Of a DNA stretch of 64,000 nt, positions 10,461 through 22,991 are shown piece by piece. How positions within the stretch are numbered: position 1 is the first letter of the stretch; every line of letters begins with the position of its first letter. The notes under the pieces were generated by a model that saw only the letters and a list, made by a program, of their open reading frames with translations, was not told the DNA's origin and did not search any database. Source of the DNA: Archilochus colubris (lineage: Eukaryota; Chordata; Aves; Apodiformes; Trochilidae); assembly GCA_023079485.1 (NCBI GenBank), contig CM041083.1, forward strand, positions 158,294,552 to 158,358,551. Direction: 5' to 3'. Both the position numbers and the translations under genes were made by a program.

Positions 10461-13400
10461 AATCCAGTCCGCACACAACAGCGAAGTTACTTCTTTGTCG
10501 CGGTTCTGCGCAGGAGGAGGGGCCAGGTGGTAAATACACCGAGCTATCGCACCTCCCCCGTAACACTGGGTTACTTTTAAAATTACAAAGTTACCTTATC
10601 CCTACCGGTATCATTCGTCTGCGTGGTTGGTGAACCAGTTCATCGCTTACACTGAAAGTGGTAACGATTCTGCTGACTTCACCGGGCAAGCTCTTCGTCT
10701 TGGGTGAGCAGAGGGGGTCCTTCCAGCTTGAGGGATGATATTTTAATATTTTAATAAGTTCACAGTGAGTTTTATTAGTTATAGTTTCCTGCCATCTATT
10801 CCCTAGTGTTTAAGGCTAAAGACATTGGCGGATAGCGTGTGCCATCCCACCCTTCTTCACGCCGAGATAAGCTCAGTAAGCACCCCTTCATTCCTCGGGC
10901 TGACCTGCCCTTTCCAACATCCCCTCCACTGCACACCACAAAATCTGTTAAGCTATCGTCTCTTTCCTTATCTTGCCTCCTACCCTTTTCTTTGTTCCCC
11001 CCCAAAACGTGGAGGGCCCCCTGACCGGTGCAGTGGTCACAGGCAGGGCGCTGAGCCCGGGAGCATCAGGAGATCTGAACCTCCTCCTCCTCCTCCATCC
11101 CCCACAGTCCGCCCCAGGCTCCAGGTAGGTGAAGATGGGGCCTGCTTGAAGTTCTTGATCTGCTTTTCCGATCGCTTTTTTCACCCTTGCACGGGTTCAC
11201 CTGGTTGGTTTGTGCCAGCTCTTTCTGGGCTTTTTCTATAACCACAGTTCCTAGGAAAAGGTTGGACCATGCTTTGGTCTTCTCTGGCTTCAGATGGTGG
11301 TCACTTTCTGTGAAGTCTGCAAAGCAAGCATCCAAACCAATATGTAAAAACAGCCTCTGCAGTACACCTTTCAAAGAGCTGTGTGTTTTTGATGCAGCTT
11401 TCCTCTAAGTTCTTCCAGTGTTCTCATTTCCAGTCTTTAGGAAAACAGGTAGCTAATGTTTGCACTGGAAATGCACTTAAAGTTGACATCTTTATCTCTT
11501 AGAACTGATTCTATAACAGTTAAAAGAAGCTTTTTTGCAGATTTGGCTGTGTGTCCAGCCAAGGAACTGGTATAAATTATAGTGCTGTTTGTCCTTGGGG
11601 TTGTCTGCAGAGGGAAGGCAAATGCTGTCAGAACCAGTAAGCTTGATATTAGCATAAGAATGTGCTGTAAAAAAGCTGCAGAAATAGAATAGGGAGGATG
11701 GCCAGCTTTACCCATCCTAATATGTCACTCTTCACTTTAATACAGTAGATCTGTCCTGTGAAATCTACTTATTGTGACTGAAAGATGTGGGAAATAAACC
11801 TCTTTTCATTAAATATTCTTCATGGTGACCGGTATGTGTAAGTTCTGTTTATCTTCACAAAATTGTTTCATCTCTATATTCTAGGTGAAGATATTTGCCC
11901 CCAATATTGAGCAGAGGGATGTAGTCAATCACCTAAAAGGAAGTCCAACAGAAGAGAAGAGAAATGTGTTAGTTGAAAGTGCTAGGCTGGCAAGAGGAAA
12001 CATTCAGGATTTGGCTGAACTGAAAGTGAGTGAATTTGATGCAGTCATTTTCCCTGGTAAGTGCTTTTGAAGAAAATAATCTGTGTTTTTTCAGTTTCAA
12101 GTAGCTGCTTTGCCTCTGCTACTTTGTTGTGTTTAAATCTGTTTAGAGGATACATTACACTCCTGAATTTGAGATGCATATGAGTTTGTTTTTGGTTTTT
12201 TTTTTTTTTACTTTTGAGGATGAAAAAGTGTTCTAACAAGCTCTCATGGGCTGACAAGTCATCTCAGTTTATTTTTTAATTTTAGTTCACTAAATTAAAA
12301 TGCCAGAGGGTTCTTTTCGTCTTTGGTGGTGCATTGCACTGTTCCTTCTTTTTAAAGTTTGTGAAGGCTTTAGTATCTACTTGTGGACAAGAACACAAGA
12401 AAGTAAGGGCAGAATTTGACAGTATGTGGCAATGAATAGTACATTGCCTAGTATATTGTATTCCCCATCAGATGTGAGTACACTTTGCTTTAATTATACA
12501 TCTGATCTGATTACTAAATATGTTAATGGATTTTTATTTTATTTGTAAACATCAAAATTGCCTTTCAGATGGTGGTAATTGTAATTAGTTTAGAAGTGAA
12601 TAAAGGAGAGTGTCACGAGGAAATTACAGCTTTCTGAAGATCACTTTCTGGAATATGCATCCTACTGTTAAATAACTGCTTTTACTTCTGTGCCTAATAA
12701 GCATTTTAATTTTGTAGTTGTTACGCTGTCTTCTGCTGTAAGGCCAGCAGAGGGAGTGTCTGCGTAACCCAACGAAACAGACTTGAAGAGCTAAAATGAA
12801 AAGGAGCAGAGGCTAGCAGATATTTTCCACATTAATTTTATGCTGTTATAACCAGGGCTCAGACGGGGGTGTTGCCATAATAATTGTTAGAGGGAAATAA
12901 ACCCTACTGAGCTTGAAAATTAAAATCTTACCTCAGAGATTCCAGACAACTCTCCAGATTGAGCAAAGAGCGAAAGGAAGAATATTAAAAGGGCAAAGCT
13001 TCTCAGGGTTGTCCATTGAAATAATGGTGGAAATTTGTGTTGGTTTATTGTAGAAAAATTGATGTTGTGCACATTCCATAAGGAATGAAATATAATGGAT
13101 GGCTACTCTTACTAATAACTTTCTTACTTTGACCATTGTGGTGGTTGTAAATCTAACAAATGAAGGTGCTATGAAATATAATCTGCCCATACAATTAAAC
13201 AAGGACTAAATGTAAGTAAATGATTGCTATAACTAATTTCTAGAAGCAAATTCACCTTTATTTTTAATGTGAATAATAACCACTTTCCTAAGTGATATGC
13301 CTTGGTATCATATGCTACCATCACCTTTTTATGTAATATCCATTTCAGGCTTATTGTGTTAAATTTAGGTTATTGTGTCAGGTTCATTTATTTAAGTTCA

Positions 13401-16108
13401 GAAACAGTTCAGGAGAGTGGAAAACTCTCCAATGATTGCTTAAGTACTGAAGTAAAACTTGAGAATGAATTACTGGAGAGGGGCATATCACTGTTTGCAT
13501 TATTCTTGTGAATTACCCTCTTATACTTTTAACTGGCATATTTTTTTTTCCTGATCCTTCTCTTACTTATCGAGGGGTGCATGTCAGATGTTGCACCTCA
13601 CCAAAGCATTAATGTGAGGTTTTCTGTTTGTTGCTCACTATTCTATTTATCTATTTGCTGCTCAGTAGAGCAAGATTAAGCTTTCTAGCCTGTGTAGCAC
13701 ATGTCATATAAAAAATGAGCGGTTAAACATTTAACATTGTAAACCCATGACATTTTACATGCTGAAAGCTTTCACTGTGGTAACTTAACAGTCTGACTTA
13801 TGCCATGATTATGATGTAAAAAAGGATAACTTTCTAAGGATAACAAACTAAACTATCTAGGGATAACAGTGTAACTAAAGGATAACAATCTCTGGAATTG
13901 AATTTAGTGGCTTTTAGTAGTCTCTTACATTTGAGTTTTTTTTTTTTTTTAGGTGGTTTTGGTGTAGCAAAGAACCTGTGTTCCTGGGCTGTCGATGGGA
14001 AGAACTGTACTGTCAATGAGCATGTGAAATCCACACTCCAAGCTTTCCACAGTGCTAAAAAGCCCATTGGTTTGTGCTGTATATCTCCAGTCCTGGCAGC
14101 TAAAGTCTTTCCTGGCTGTGAGGTCACAGTCGGCCAGGACAAAAATGTAGATGGAAGGTAAGAAGGAATTGGGTGAAGATAATTTTAATGAGAATTAGGA
14201 TTAGGAAATGGCTAGTTTTCTGTGCAAAAAAACAGAGGGGTGTGGTGCCAGTCAGAGGCCTCTGGTGCCAGTAACTTTTTGATAACTTAAGAGTCACATT
14301 TCCCACTTCAGATTTCCACTTGCATAGTAATAGTTGGTACAGAATTCTCAGGACAGAGTATGTGAGGTCAGGACACCTGCGTGCTACAGTGTTGGAAAAA
14401 TTAATCCTTTAGTACAGAAATTTCTTGGTCTGTGATTTCAATATCCACAGACACACTGCAGTTGACAATATGAAAACTCTTGGTAGCTTTGTCTCTTGCC
14501 TAAGCTGTCACTCTGAGCCACCCAAGGTAACAGAGGCTCCTGTGCTGCTTGACTGTGCACTGTGGGTGCTAATGAGTCACTGGACGTAGTGTCCATCAGG
14601 CCTTAAAGTGACAAAGAGACTTTTACAGAACCCTGTATCTAGGAACATGCAGGTAACCAAGGATATCGGGTTTTATTTCCTGTTACATTCATGGTAATTC
14701 AGTGATAGGTTTTAGCTCACCTTAATTGAGGTGCAGAAGCTGCTTACTTCATGGCTTGGATTCATGTTGCAGATGTGCAAACGAAGACTGGGTGTCTGTC
14801 CAACTGGCATTCAAAAATTTGGTATCTTGTGGTAATTTGAATGGCCGTGTAAATTGTCTGTAGGGTTTTGTCTGTTGGGGGATTTTTGGTAAAGTTTTTC
14901 CAGTGGTAGTGATGTGGGGCCTGTTTAGGGGAGGCAGATGAGAACAGGGCCTGTCAGACATCCGTGCTGCTTTGAGGACTCTCAGCTCCTGATAAAACTT
15001 AAGAATGAAATTTCATAGCAGCAGCAGTAGTGAGGGATTGCCTCCACCTCCTTGTTCTTGCCTTATCTTCTGGGAGAAAAAAATAAATTTGCAGAATCCC
15101 AGTGGAAGACCGTATATGGATGTGTTAAAAAAGGTGTCAAGTGCCTGCAAGTTCAGCTGGCATCTTATAAACTGTGGAGGATTAGTTATTGTTGGGGAAA
15201 CAGTTCAGAAATGTACAGGTTGTGAGCAATCCTGACTTACTTCAGACCACAATGGGTTAATGGTTATTGAGGCCTAGTTAGAGGCTTTCTGAGAATGAGC
15301 TAATGGGAAAGAGATAACTTAATTGGCAACAGAAGAGGAAAATAATTATGTGAGAAGAATCCTTCCGTGAGAATGGAATGTGTAATTGGAATACAAAGCC
15401 ACCTGCATGATAAGATGGTGTAAACAAGGCTTCTCTATATAAAGTGAGTGCAAGTTGTTAGTAAACAATTTCATACAATCATATTGGTGTGCACATGGAA
15501 TCCTTAAGCCTCTGCAGACTGTTTTGCCACAAGTTATGGCTGTGTGTAGTATCATTTTGTAAACTTACTGAAAGATGGTTAATAACAAAATTGTATCTTC
15601 TTGTATCTTCAAGGCCAGGTTGGAGCAACCTTGTTTACATAAGGTGTCCCTGCCAATGAGAGGGAGGTTGGAGTAGATGATCTCCAAGGTCCCTTCCAAC
15701 CTAAGCCATTCTGTGGTTCATTTCAGATGATGTTTCCAAAGAAATTGGGTCTCTTGTTGTGTCCATAGGGGATGGGAGGGAGAATGTGACAGAGTCAGAC
15801 TGTTTGAATCCCTTGTCATCATCAACTAGTCACTTAAATATTAATGTCATCTATGCTGCCAGAACTTTATGGATGTATCATCTCTTTATGTTAATTCCAG
15901 TCTTTTTGTTTACAGATTTCCTGATGCTGAAACAGCATCTGCTATAGCAGAGCTCGGATGCAAGCACGTTTGCAAAAATGTAAATGAATCCCATGTGGAT
16001 AAAGCTAATAAAATAGTTACTACCTGTGCTTTCATGTGCAAGGCTCCTCTGCATGAAATCTTTGATGGAATTGGAACAATGGTACAAGAAGTCCTGAAAC
16101 TTGCCTGA
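10172..16108 (+). CDS. GATD3: GATD3 / ES1 protein homologue (class I glutamine amidotransferase-like, DJ-1/PfpI superfamily)
   Basis: Four exons join in frame: 10172-10279 (108 nt), 11885-12056 (172), 13953-14157 (205) and 15916-16108 (193 including TGA), giving 225 aa. All junctions are GT/AG. Landmarks are [20 protein letters not shown] at the amino end, KIFAPNIEQ and [10 protein letters not shown] in exon 2, GGFGVAKNL and [19 protein letters not shown] in exon 3, and [19 protein letters not shown] in exon 4, all matching human GATD3 (C21orf33). The mammalian protein is mitochondrial with a presequence of about 40 residues. Here the best start (GCAATGG, G at -3 and +4) begins almost directly at the conserved domain, so no presequence is encoded from this ATG. 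The frame stays open upstream to an ATG at 9968, which would add an Arg-rich stretch. The enzymatic role is unsettled; a role in removing damaged metabolites or glycation products has been proposed for the family. An AATAAA follows the stop. Confidence 0.94.
15608..15722 (+). repeat. CR1 LINE 3' end fragment in GATD3 intron 3
   Basis: AGGCCAGGTTGGAGCAACCT through CAAGGTCCCTTCCAACCTAA and ATTCTGTGGTTCA is a CR1 3' end in the sense orientation of GATD3. Confidence 0.8.
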
Positions 16109-16125
16109 CTGGAAGCATACAGACT

Positions 16126-16131
16126 AATAAA
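16126..16131 (+). terminator. GATD3: Polyadenylation signal of GATD3
   Basis: AATAAA lies 17 bp after the GATD3 stop codon and is followed within about 40 bp by a GT-rich stretch (TTGGGGGTTTTTTTGTGTTTTT), the expected downstream element. The 3' UTR would be very short. Confidence 0.75.
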
Positions 16132-17502
16132 ATAATGCAACTATTAAACTTCATTGTTCTTGGGGGTTTTTTTGTGTTTTTTTTTTGTTTGTTTGTTTTT
16201 TGGTTTTTGCCATTTTGGGGGGAAGGGAGGGTTTAATTTGTAATACATCCAAATGGTTATTGCCAAGCTTATCCTATTTATTTCTCTTTTAAAACAAAAA
16301 GCGCATGTTGATAATGCAGGAACCCTCCTTGTCCATTGGGGTTTTATCACAGCACTACTGTTTATTAGTAATTCCCATTTGGTGTTGCCCAGCTATAATT
16401 ACAGATGAAATAGTTGTTAATGAGTCTGTATACCTTCAGTATAGGTGAATAATTCAATTCTGCTTCCTAATCAGAAGAGAAAAAGAAAAGAATGTGGCTA
16501 CTTGGGTTTATTTCTTCCCTTGCAAGTCTTTACACAAGTATAACTAATGCACTTGGAGAATTTTTGCAGAGCCCCTTAGATTCTCCAGCTCTATAAATGA
16601 AGAGTCAGAGGGTGAAGTACAAATTAACACATTCTGTGTTGAAAATACACAAATTTTGCTCTAATAAATGAAATAATTTGAAGCTTAGAAAATGAATTAG
16701 CTTTATTTTGTGATGTTTTGTATACATATTTTTTTATGCCTTAAGGAAGATGTGTTTTGTGTGTGTTAGAACACATACTTTAATCTCTCACAAGTAAGGA
16801 AAGGCTCTCTTAAAAGCACAATCTAGCAAAGCTTTGTACTCCTGAACTAAAAATTCCCAGAATTCATAATCATGGCAAGTTGATAGTCACTGTGGACACT
16901 TAATTCTCTCTGCATAAGAAGTGTTCTGGTGCTGACAGGTCTCTTGTCAGTCATAATGAGTGTAGCCCACGCTGTGCAGTGCCTGAAATAATCTAAACAT
17001 GTCGTCACTAATTAATGCTAATCATGTCTTATTGACTGAGTGCCTTGTAACTGGAGTGGGAATCCAGCAGGAGCAAACAGCATCGAGAAGATGAATCTGG
17101 GAAAGAACACTTGGAGTGTTGAGTTGTTCCTCTGAGTCAGCAGCTGGAGTGGTCAGGAAGGCTGCTCTGCCAACCTTCACCCTGTCAATGCAAGGCCAGG
17201 CCCTACAGCAATGCCTGACGTGTTGCAGAGTATCAAGTTGTACTACTCCCTATATATCCCATGTTTATTTTAGCACAAATGCCAAAGCTCAGATGTAACA
17301 GGTGGCCTCTCCAAGGAGGCTTTAGAGCTAAATTTACAAAAATAAATACATAAAGGCTTTTATTTTCTGTCCATCTCATAGTGATTTTTCCTGTAGAGAC
17401 AGTGTTTCGGTGGTCCTCCAGAATTTGGATTTCCTTCATGGAGTTATTTAGCAAAAGCAGAACATACAGGTGTTTTTTTTTTTCTGTCAGATGAGCAGTG
17501 AA

Positions 17503-17508
17503 TTTATT
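17503..17508 (-). terminator. ACOD1: Candidate polyadenylation signal of ACOD1
   Basis: TTTATT on the plus strand is AATAAA on the minus strand, about 320 bp beyond the ACOD1 stop. It is one of several such hexamers downstream, so the choice is tentative. Confidence 0.4.
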
Positions 17509-17825
17509 GTGCTGTGCACCAGCAGTGTTTTGCCCCTAGAGGTATAAGGATAATTTAAGATAGTTTAAGCTGACTATGCCAGCAGAGCATCTTCTGTTCA
17601 GCCTGATTGAGCTGGGCATGTTATTGCTAAGTTATTTTCTTAATTAAAAAAGACATTATTGGGCTAAGCATGGCTCTGGTCTTACAGCAGTCCAATTTAA
17701 AAGTGCTTGGGTAACTAAGTGAGAGTTTGTCCTGAGTTGTCTTTGCTGTGTGAACATCATTGACCTGTTGGCTGGAACGTTCAGAGGAAGTGCAGCTTCT
17801 CTGAAAATGAGAGCTTCTCTCTATC

Positions 17826-20800
17826 TCACTGTCCTGATAAAAATGTACCTAATACAGAACAATCCTCTACTTTTTCCAGATTGTACACAGTTTCTATAAT
17901 GCCTTCTATGGCTTCTGAGGGCAGGATGCTGGAGGCATTGGACTGAAACTTTTTTTCCAAGTCCTCTTTTTTCAGCGGTTTCCTCCAGTGTCCGTAGAAC
18001 GTATCGCAGCGGTCGCTGATGGTGCTGCCATCCTGAAGCGTGACACTCACTTCACAGTACAGGCTCTCAAAGCTAGGTGTGTTATCAGGAGGGTGCTCCA
18101 GCTCTGTTTTGCAGAGGAGCTCCTGTAAAGCTGCCCGGTGGATGTTCTCACTGGCAAAGGACTGGACTGACATGTTCCCATCCAGCAAAGCAGAGCACGC
18201 AACAAACTGGAAGGAGTGTCGAGCTTCATGCTCTGAGCTGGGGCTGGGTCTGTTCACATATTTGACCTCTGGGACTTTAAGAGTGACTTTCTCAATTTTA
18301 TCAACGGGGAGCAAGTTGTCACTGCTCTCCACAAGTTTCCTCCTGGCAGAAGATGCTGCGTCAGCCACCCAGTGCGTTCCCAGATGAGCAGGGAAGCGTT
18401 TGATGGCCACGTCTTGCTGGTCCAGCAGCCAGGGGTATGACTGCAAGGTTGGCAGACTCTGTGGGTTGTAATCTGTATAGAAGGCACCTATCCCAGACTC
18501 CATGTCCAAGATCTGTTTGCTTCCTTGAAGGCCCTGGGATGCTAAGCAAGCTGCTTCCAGTCCATGCTTGGCAGCATTGCCAATGTGGAGGGGCTTTGTT
18601 TGGGTTGCTGCATTAGCCAGTGGGGCACCTGCATAGGAGGCAGCAACAGCCAAAGTGTTTTTACATTTCAGCTGGTCAAGAGCCAGAAGTTTGGCACAAG
18701 CTGCTGCGCTCCCCATCGTGCCGACCACAGTTGGTGGGTGGAACCTGAGAAAACAAAATCTCTCCATTACTGTGATTCCAAAATTCACCAGAATTCACCA
18801 TATACACACACTCCAATTTCCTTTCGCTGATGTGGAAGGTGAATTGGGCCATAGAGAAACATGCATTCAGCATTCATGTCTGGTCTTAGTGGAAAAATGT
18901 CACTTTTTCCTAGGAACAGGTAGACTGGAAGAGTACAACTTCAATAGGTACTCCTCAGAAAGCAATTGAAACAGTAGAACAGCTCATAGTGCAAGGCATA
19001 CTGAACAGAATAATGGCAAAAGCATCACAGTTCATAGTTCTCTACAAATTATCTGTAAATAATTTATAGTCATCTATAAATAATAAATATCGAAGGTGGC
19101 AATTTTTGTTACTCTGAACTAGTTTTGCAAAATATGTAAAAGGAACACACAGATATTATCAAGAAGACACCTAGCCCATCCTACACCTCAAGGCTTTCCC
19201 CTAAGCACTCCCAGTCTTCCTGGGCTCTGTTCTGGGCCCAGCACTCATGACTCCATTTTCTGCTGAGAGCAAGCCACCTTTTGCAAGGCATGGGCATATG
19301 TATCCATGAGAGCCTAGGACCTGTGCTGGTAAATGTTCCCCTTACTTGCTGCTGTTTTTAATTGACAGGGCGATCATCACCTCCTTGTAAACTGAGTGAT
19401 GCTCTCAAAAAGAAATCCATTAGCTACATCACGTGTATTGATGTTTAAGATGAATCTTTCCTAAATTTCCAGACAAACAACCCAGAAAATAAGATCAATT
19501 GTGCAATTCGTATTTTAGCTGGCATTTACTTGGATATATTAAGATTTAAAAAACCACCTTCTGCTCAACTTTCTTCTTGAAACATTTCTACTTACTTTTT
19601 TGGAATGTTTTTGGCTTCACTGGAGAAGCAGAGCAGCCTGCCTTGCACTTCGATTCCCACATTGAAAGCTAAGAGCAGATCAAGACCTGAGATTTTTTTC
19701 TTCCTAGGAAGGGCCTCAGAGAGTGCAATCACAGCAGGGAGCACAGCCCCAGAGGGGTGTGTGGCTGGGTGCCACGTGTCATCAAAATCCATTGAGTGCA
19801 CCTAATGGAAAGAGAAACCTTGAGTTGTCATTCAGAAATAAACTATGACTTTGCCAGATTGGCTCGGTCAAATGACACTACTGTAACTGGTTTAAATAGG
19901 AACTGAAGAAGTATTTTTTTTCTGTTAGAAAACAAAACTTAAAAAATCTTGCCTTTAAAGACCTTTACTGCCAACATGGCTCCATGCTCAGTGGCAATGC
20001 AATACAAATGCTGCCTCGAAGGAGTGTAATTCTAATTCAAGTTGCACCAATCTAGAACCAGTATGACAATGGATCTTCCTTCTTAAATTAGGCTTCTGCT
20101 TCTTTAATCAGATTGTTGTAATTAAAGAGGCAGTTCTAGGTCCACCATGTCAATGGTGAATTTTCAGTTCCCCCAAGACAAGTATATAAGCATAATTAAT
20201 TTACTTCCCCAGCACTGCAACAGATGCTGCCATCAGGGCCTGCACCATTGAAGCTGTGGCTGTTGAATTCATCCTGCTGATGGAAGTTGTACCAGAACTT
20301 CTCTGGTGCCACCATCCACAGGCATCAGGCACAAGCTTGAAAATGTAGGTTAGGCTTTAGCATGAATTTTCAGCATGTCCTTGGGCCTGATGGGGATAGG
20401 AGAAAGCTACAGTCTTAAAATGGGGATGAGCTGCTTAGCCCTTCAGAATATCCAGAATATCCAGGCTGCCATCCTGTTAGCAGACTGCTCCCAGCACTGC
20501 ACTCAGTGTTTGCAATATGCTGCTTGTCAGAAACCCCCTCAGAGTTTTGAAAACCTCTTGAGAGCATCAAATATAGCATTTTTAATAACATAATAATGCC
20601 TCAAAAGCTGAACTATTATGCCTGTTAATCTGTGTCTTACCTCAGAGCACACTGGGAAGGTGATCAGGCTTTCCAGCCCTCAGGTCTTGCCCCATAATAC
20701 TGGGAATACACAGTTTTGAGGACTGTGTTCCTAAACAGACAGAAGAAAACCCAGTCTCTGCCTTGAAGAATACTGATGCCAGCTGGGCAGGTGCCCTATT

Positions 20801-22991
20801 CTGTGGAATAAGGAAACTTATGCCCAGTACCCAGTAAGTAAGCTGTGGTTCTGGAATCTTCAATAAATGCTTAGAATTGACTTGTGACTGAGATGTGAAC
20901 TGTAAAGATATCACAGACATGCTAGCAGTCAGATTTTAATATCTCACAGGCTGTTTGGAGCTGAGAGGTGCCAGATATTATTTCCAAGGTATTTTTTCCT
21001 ACATTGGAAATCAGGTGTGAAAATTGGATCTCTGATCTTGTTGCCATTCTAATTTAGATAGGCCAAATATCGTTTCCTTGGTTGGTCACCTTCTCTAGTT
21101 TTGCAGAATTGCCAGATTTATCTACCTCACCTCTTGTGCATCTTTTGATTTCAAATGGTTTCAGTCTCAATTTGCATTTAGACAAATGTTTGAGGAGCCA
21201 CTTATTGCTTCAATGAAAAGTATGTGTCCGAAATATATAATTGGCTTTTGCAAACTGTGTAACTGAAGATTAAATCCTACAGTGATATTGCATGTGTGTA
21301 TGTACCTCTGTCTGTATTTGGGTTTTTATGTAATTATATTTTGCCAGCTTGCATGAAATTTCAATTCTGGTGAAATCCGTGAGAGCTAAACAGCCTCTTT
21401 GTAATATGGACATAGCAAAGCTGTAACAAGCTGCAGAGTACTGACTTCTGAAAACAGCCCCAAATCCCAAACTAAGGGATGCTGTTGAGTTGGATCAGGT
21501 ATATATTGTACCTTGAGCTGGGTTTCATTGGAACAAAGTTGAGACACATTAGGAGAACAGTCTAAGAAAGTTTTTTTTTTCCAGAAGAATAAGGTAAACT
21601 AAGATTTTGGGAGCATTCTGTTATCTCTAGAGCTGGAATCAATTAGTGTGATTTAAGAGCAAACAAGAGAGCATCCCTTACAGCCACTCCATTCACAAAA
21701 GCTGCATACACAGGAGGCAGTCGGAAATCCAAGTGGCCCCAGATGGTGCTGGATACATCTGAGCTGTAGGTCTGAAACAAATTGGCATCCATTAATTCAA
21801 AGTCTTGACTCCAAGGATAAATGTGCTCTGTATTTCTGACATATCTTGAGAGCAGACCATACCCTCTCAGGACTCAACTGTTCCCTTCCATGTGATAAAC
21901 AGTGTTCAATCAGAAAGTATGAAAAGAAACTCTGTTTCCTGATAGCTTAAGTCAGGTGCTTTTTCCACCCTGAGACCTCAGGGGAAAGACCAATGCTGCC
22001 TGCTTGGCAGTTCAATACGCTCACACACCCTCTGGCCACTGACATCCCATCAGTTCCCTCAGAACTATCATTATCTTGTTGGGGAAGATCTTCACTTAAA
22101 GGTTCTGTTTTTCTACAGCTTGGTAAGACCCTGGGTAGATGACACATAGCCTATTGATGCTGGTTTCTCCATGCTGTAAAGGCCTCTGCCCTTTTCCTGT
22201 GCAAATCTTTCAGCCAATGAAGAGATTGTTACAGAATTAAGTAAAAGGACAGAAACTGGGAAGGGAGGGAAGGGAGGATCTCTGTGAGAAGAGATTTGTT
22301 TGCACACAGAGCTCTGGAGCCTGAGTCTAACTAGCCAGGTCTGACCCATAAAACAGTGGGCTCAACTCCTCCTCAAGTTCAACTACTCCTCTAGTTTAAA
22401 GATAGCAAGACTGGAGGAGAAACATGGGCCATGTACCTCAGACAACTATGTTTTACAGCCTGGAAGTAACCCACTGCTACCTGTCCATCCTTTTAACACT
22501 CCCTTATTTTGGGAAGTCTGGTGTTGAGTGATGTTTGCTTTGCAGTAATTTTTAATAGCAATCTCATAGATGAAAGAAGGGAAGGGATTCTTTATTACCT
22601 GTGTTTGCAGTAGTGGGTCTTAGTGTGCAATGTGTTACATAGAGCTTCCTCATCTAGCACTAAAAACAACTTGAGCAACGAAGTTTCCCTGTCTCCAGTG
22701 GGAAGAACACAGTTTCTCTTTCTATCCCCAAAAGAATTTTAGCATGACAAAATTTCCCCTTATAGCCCAAATTTTCCTTTGGTTTTCCTAGAGCTAAACC
22801 TTAGGGTTTATGAGTTCCAGCCATGTTACCTTGCTGTACTGTGTCACTTTGTGGCAGACCTCCGTGCTGGTACCCAGAAGCCCCACTCCAAGTGTATCCA
22901 GAATCATTCGCTTGCTTCTCTGAACAACCTGGTCTGTCAAGTGGTTTGCATTCAAACCATGAATAACACTCGCAAAATTTCCTGTAATTGT
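17826..22991 (-). CDS. ACOD1: ACOD1 (IRG1), cis-aconitate decarboxylase; all but the first few residues
   Basis: Four minus-strand exons join in frame with consensus splice sites: 22991-22830 (162 nt), 21771-21682 (90), 19801-19596 (206) and 18744-17826 (919 including stop), giving 458 codons plus stop. The product makes itaconate from cis-aconitate, an inducible antimicrobial and immunoregulatory metabolite of activated macrophages, in mitochondria. It belongs to the MmgE/PrpD family. Visible hallmarks are LTDQVVQRSKRMILDTLGVG, WGHLDFRLPPVYAAFVNGVA, HSMDFDDTWHPATHPSGAVL (acidic and His residues of the active site), RFHPPTVVGTMGSAAA, HIGNAAKHGLEAA (active-site Lys) and DTFYGHWRKPL. No stop or frameshift interrupts the exons. 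The human protein is 481 aa; the missing initial residues (about five by analogy, from a small first coding exon) lie upstream of 22991 and I could not place them. Its position beside CLN5 in the same relative orientation as in mammals supports orthology and not a paralogue. Confidence 0.95.

Noticed and set aside
9497..10566. Minus-strand frames of 312, 225 and 111 codons over the GATD3 CpG island
   Set aside because: Pro-rich shadow frames of a CpG island, with no domain. A divergent transcript cannot be excluded but nothing supports a protein.
17826..18788. ACOD1 last exon read as a separate 320-aa gene starting at 18786
   Set aside because: The first residues come from intron sequence. 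An acceptor at 18745-18746 joins in phase to the exon at 19596-19801, and the combined protein matches the enzyme family.
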